DNA from: Chimonanthus salicifolius
Lineage: Eukaryota; Streptophyta; Magnoliopsida; Laurales; Calycanthaceae
Length of the DNA: 64,000 nt
NCBI GenBank assembly: GCA_013350335.1
Contig: CM023539.1
Location: 13,330,302-13,394,301, forward strand
Direction of reading: 5' to 3'
The notes below the pieces were generated by a model that saw only the letters and a list, made by a program, of their open reading frames with translations, was not told where the DNA came from and ran no database searches. Position 1 is the first letter of the stretch; each line of letters starts with the position of its first letter. Shown in pieces: positions 60,001-64,000 of this stretch. Position numbers and translations under genes: made by a program.

Positions 60001-61179
60001 TTATCGAACGGAAAGCGAAAAAGAACGCGAGTCGGTATTCGGTAGGATTCCTACATTTTTGTAAGCCATGGATTGGGTGATGTTTTCTTTAATTTATTTT
60101 GAAAAGCATGTGGTTGCCTTTAAGATGAGTTTTGGATTATGTATCTTGTGATGTTTTCCTTTAAATTATTTTGGAAATCATGTGAATGTCTTAAGATGGG
60201 TTTTGGATTACATATTATGGGATGTTTTTCCCTTTGATTTATTTGATAATCAAGTAATTGTTTTAAGATGGGTTTTTGTGTTACTATTGAACTACATATA
60301 TTACATGGCACATGGCATCTACATCTCAAGCGTGGCATGGGAGGGATATGACAGGGGAAGGATGAAATGAAACCGGAGTCCATGCTTCGTCGGGGCGACC
60401 GATAAACGCATGGGGATGTTCATTATGTATTATTATACCTTGATGAGGTTTTTCCATCAAGAGGATCATGGCACGATGATGGTATGGATTTTATTTGGAA
60501 CACTGTGTATGGTTGAAAAAGGGACATTATACGATGAGGATGAGATGGATGGGTGGGGTTCATGACATAGAACACCTATTGCATAACATTGCCCAAAGTG
60601 CATGGTTTTGCTATAATATTATCTGCATGCTGTTATTACTAATCCATGTGCTAGCCCTACTCGAAGTCCTACTGGGCGCGTGGTCTAACGCCCTACTTCT
60701 ACCCTAGCTGACGATGCAGGAGATGGCGGAACGAAAGAAAAGGACGGGAGTCAAGCTTAGGAGCTTGGGAAGGCGGACTAATTATTTTGTTTAAATTTAT
60801 TTTGGGAAAATGTGTATTTGTATAATTTAGCTTGTCGGAAATGTAATAACTTAGATGTCTTGCTATGTTTTATAAGTTATTTTGGACAGTACAGTATGAG
60901 GGCATTTTAGTAATTTAATGGATATCTCTTCCCTGCTATCTGAAAATTGGTAGAATAGTGTCTATTATCATCTGCATTGATTTTTATGTGTTGCGAGCTT
61001 TCTTTCTACGCGTGAACCGTACTCGTGGATTTATGTTCCATGCACGCGTAGAGTTGGCCTGTTAAGGGTCGGGCTTTAGAAGGTCGGAACTTAACTCGCG
61101 TCATGACGTCCGTGCCCTTTGTCACTTTTATGTAAAAAAAATAGACTCTGATTTTCTGTGAAAAGGGGCTGGCGTTACA
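57031..61179 (+). repeat. 3' LTR of element 3 (4,149 bp)
   Basis: Near-identical to 49006-53175, with sparse substitutions and one roughly 16-bp deletion near 57515 (relative to 49490). Ends GGCGTTACA. It repeats all five hairpins, the U3 palindrome (57419-57437) and the conserved block (60666-60720). Confidence 0.93.
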
Positions 61180-61184
61180 CCCGC

Positions 61185-61251
61185 TGTCCTGAAATTCTCG
61201 ACCCAACTTGCATGATTTCTCGGGTCGGACCCGACCCGAGTTGCAGCCCTA
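61185..61251. mobile_element. hAT-type MITE, right part
   Basis: Continuation of 48787-49005 after element 3. It ends GAGTTGCAGCCCTA and is followed by the AGAAAAAG duplication. Confidence 0.85.
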
Positions 61252-64000
61252 AGAAAAAGGGACGAGGTTGCCACGACGCGAGTCAATTCTGAATCCAAAG
61301 GCTCAGATCTCGACTGGCCCAACACAGTGTGTGCATAGACTTCTGTCTATGATAATCTTTACACGTTTAATTAGAACAATCAGCGGAAATTTCAACATAT
61401 TTATCCAAGATCTATAAGAATATCAAAGTATATGAAGTCTCTCTTGAGTCAACATGTCAAACCAACAACAAAGTAAATGAGTCTAGGAGTTATAATTACT
61501 ACATTCCCAAAATAATGCTCCTATGAATACATCTCATCTAATATCAAAATCAGCAAAATCAAAACATCATCACTTTTCATCCAAGCTGCTCATACTCCGC
61601 TGCTACTTGATTTAGCTCCATTTCCTTGTGTTGCATTATCATCTAGAGGGGGAAATTATGGGATTAATCAACGCACCCAGTAGGTAAATCTGATCATAAG
61701 AGAAGGGAGTGCACATGAGTGTTATAGCAATTATATCATATACTTGCATAAAAGCACATACACATTCCTTCAAGATTAAAACCAAACATACATTTCACAA
61801 GTCATGTATTAATAAAGAAAATTCATAATCATAGTTATCTCAAAATTAAGATCTCATACATCAAATCATTAAGAATATGAATGTTATGCCATGCGTGTCA
61901 TGATCCATGCATTCCCCTTCAAATTCCACTCTCAATCACCATCATTTCATTCAATGGTTCATATACTGGCCAACCATATGTGCCCGCAGCATTTCTGGGG
62001 GAAACCGACAGGGTGTAGTCCCTATACTGACATTTAACCGGGACTAACCAGGAGAGTGTCAATTTCTCATACTCCTGCGCAGGTTTCGGGACTTCTCTAA
62101 CCCTAGAGCTTTTATGGCCCAATTTAATGCATTTTTCTTTGTAACCAATGGACATGGCCAATTCATAACAGTTTGTTCAATCAATCCAATCATCATATTA
62201 GATACAAACCCAAGGCTTGGTTCTAGTTAATGCCAGTCCCATCCCATGCCACATGCATGAGGTATGTGTGTGTAAGATGCCAAGTCAATTTCATTTGTAT
62301 CTCCTCAATTCTTTCCAAAACATATCATTCATATGTCCAAAGGTAACTTAATCAAACCACATGTATTTGAAATAAACCAGTTCATCATTCATCATACCAT
62401 AATCAGGTTCTTTCAAGATAAATCAGCACATCACATGTTCAATGTATCATCATTTCAGAAGTACACATCATTTAAACCATAAATTGTAAAGCCTCATTGG
62501 TATAAAGTATTCCACTTGCACAACTACACATATTTCATTGCAATTCATAAATTATAAGCAAGTCCAATGGTCATGCATAATGATAGGAAAAATAAACATA
62601 ATATCACTCTTAGTGCTTCAACAAAGTAGGATCACCTACTTCTTTGATGGTATTCACCAAATGAGAGAATTACAAATCGACAGGTACAACGCCGGGGTCA
62701 CTCTCGAATCGTTCGTTCATTTTTATGTATATCAAAACATCATAATCAAGTCATTACACTTAACCCAATTAATTGTCCTTAATTTCCAAATCAATCTTGT
62801 TACTTTCATTAATAAGGTCTTTGTTCAAAGTTTAGAGTCAGTTATTAAGTGATTAAAACTAAGTTTATCAGCTTATGAAATTCAGTCCCTAAGTTGTCTA
62901 TAATGGACATAAATCTTAGTTTAAGAGTTGTCCAAAAACTGGGCCTGATATGTAACAAAAATGTGGTTGTTGGGTGTTAAGGATAGCAAAAACAGTCCTG
63001 CATTTTCAAATGTTTTAAGATATGAAAGTCAGTCCCATTTTCAAAGGTTTTAAGACACAACCAATAAATGGGTCTAAAATCAGCCAACAAAGAGCCCTAA
63101 TTTCAGTCGATCATGGATTGAAAAATCAGTCCCAAGACATCCACTTATGCCCATCACTTCAGCATCTAGAAATTTACAGAAATCATAAAAATATAGTAAT
63201 TTATTAACCTATCAATTCAAATGCAATGTCCCTGAACTTTTTACTGGAGGTTCCACTTTAGGTCATCTAATCCCAGTTAAAATTTTACGGAAATTCGAGA
63301 CCTACAGATTAAGATAAAAATTCCTCATTGAACTGCTGTAAAATAAATTCACAGTTTTGGACTGTACATCCAGTCCACCTTGGCGACCACGGCTTGAGGC
63401 ATCAGATGGCATTTCTTGGCCCTCAAAATTTTATAGCAGATATATCTATTTGTTTAGATGAACGAAGACAAAAAAAATTTATAGCAATACAATAGTTATT
63501 CACCGAGTTATAAATTTTGCAACATACGCTGATTGAAACTGTCTCAGATCTTAATTCAGATTTTAATCTCAAAAAGGGCCATTAACAAAGGTATTAAAAC
63601 TGATCCAATTCCTTTGAAATTTTTACTGGAGTCTCATATGGTTGTGAACTACCTCCATAAACAATTTCACTGAGATCAGATGATCAGATACCAAGATATA
63701 GATTTTACATTGAAGAGCTGCAAAACTGTCCCAAAAGAAATCAGAGCCAAAATTTAGTATAAATCATAGTTTATCTAATCTTATAAGAGGGTTTTGTTTC
63801 TAAGCCACTTCTAAGCCTCAAATTCAGTTTTAATAGTAAGATTGAAGGGGAAACTAACCTCTTATGGAGCTTTTTCAAACAAAAATTCTCCATCAAGCTT
63901 TCCAAAACGAATCAAAGAGGAAGAATAAGAAGAAGGACTGTTGCTGTCACTAAACTTGATCTGTTGGTGTCTTCCTTTTGTTTGATTCGAATTTTTTTCT
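61252..64000 (-). repeat. Family-2 LTR, right fragment, runs off the window
   Basis: Collinear with element 2 LTR from about 26055: 'gactggcccaacacagtgtg', 'ataatgctcctatgaataca', 'catctcatctaatatcaaaa', the shared block near 61639-61687, 'ccatgccacatgcatgaggt'. By comparison with 25993-29679 the LTR should end roughly 0.9 kb beyond the window, and any internal domains would lie outside. No coding here. Confidence 0.8.

Larger units (their letters stand above)
49006..61179 (+). mobile_element. Large Tekay-type derivative (element 3), non-autonomous
   Basis: Plus-strand LTR element of 12,174 bp: LTR 49006-53175, primer site 53178-53189, interior to 57030, LTR 57031-61179. CCCGC flanks it at 49001-49005 and 61180-61184, a perfect 5-bp target duplication. 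LTRs differ at few sites, so insertion is recent, yet the interior (3,855 bp) has no gag, protease or RT, and only a ruined integrase at its 3' end. The LTRs (4.17 and 4.15 kb) exceed the interior. It was presumably moved by proteins from a related autonomous Tekay copy elsewhere. It sits inside the hAT MITE. Confidence 0.93.

Overview
This is nuclear DNA from a flowering plant, probably a woody, transposon-rich species; the sequence alone does not fix the lineage. Genes are split by long AT-rich introns, the two recognisable host genes are typical seed-plant families, and most of the window is nested transposable elements with plant hallmarks (Tekay-type chromoviruses primed by initiator tRNA-Met, TRIMs, L1 LINEs, SINEs, Stowaway, Tourist and hAT MITEs). 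I found no bacterial-type system, CRISPR array, rRNA or convincing tRNA gene.

Layout. 1-660 is repeat-like flank. 661-10447 is a minus-strand Tekay/Del-type Ty3/gypsy element (element 1) with 3.2 kb LTRs, the right one truncated, and a decayed gag-pol. 10448-16213 holds Ty1/copia debris, three TRIM insertions and the last four exons of a CYP97B-type cytochrome P450 (plus strand, to 16213). 16214-18060 has a fourth TRIM and a small MITE. About 18066-23740 is a decayed 5'-truncated L1 LINE. 24215-25260 is a pogo-like DNA transposon remnant with a small MITE inside it. 25993-32854 is a second, internally deleted Tekay-like element (element 2). 33412-35782 holds two Tourist-like elements, the larger carrying a seven-unit satellite. 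36919-37372 has a Stowaway MITE and a SINE. 38135-42933 (minus) is an apparently intact five-exon pectin methylesterase gene with a SINE and a TRIM in its introns. 43385-48738 is LTR-like and SINE debris. 48739 to the end is a triple nest: a family-2 LTR, split by an hAT MITE (8-bp target duplication), split in turn by a 12.2 kb Tekay derivative (element 3; target duplication CCCGC) whose 4.2 kb LTRs are almost identical but whose interior keeps only a ruined integrase.

How the parts relate. Host functions are a carotenoid-hydroxylase-type P450 (only the 3' exons seen) and a secreted cell-wall pectin methylesterase. The three Tekay families share an ordered set of LTR modules (a U3 palindrome and a roughly 50-bp block at a constant distance from the LTR 3' end). 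Elements 1 and 3 also share an untranslated leader with a cUUCGg hairpin 80 nt after the primer-binding site. Element 3, apparently moved in trans, carrying five dispersed long hairpins per LTR, is the most interesting object here.
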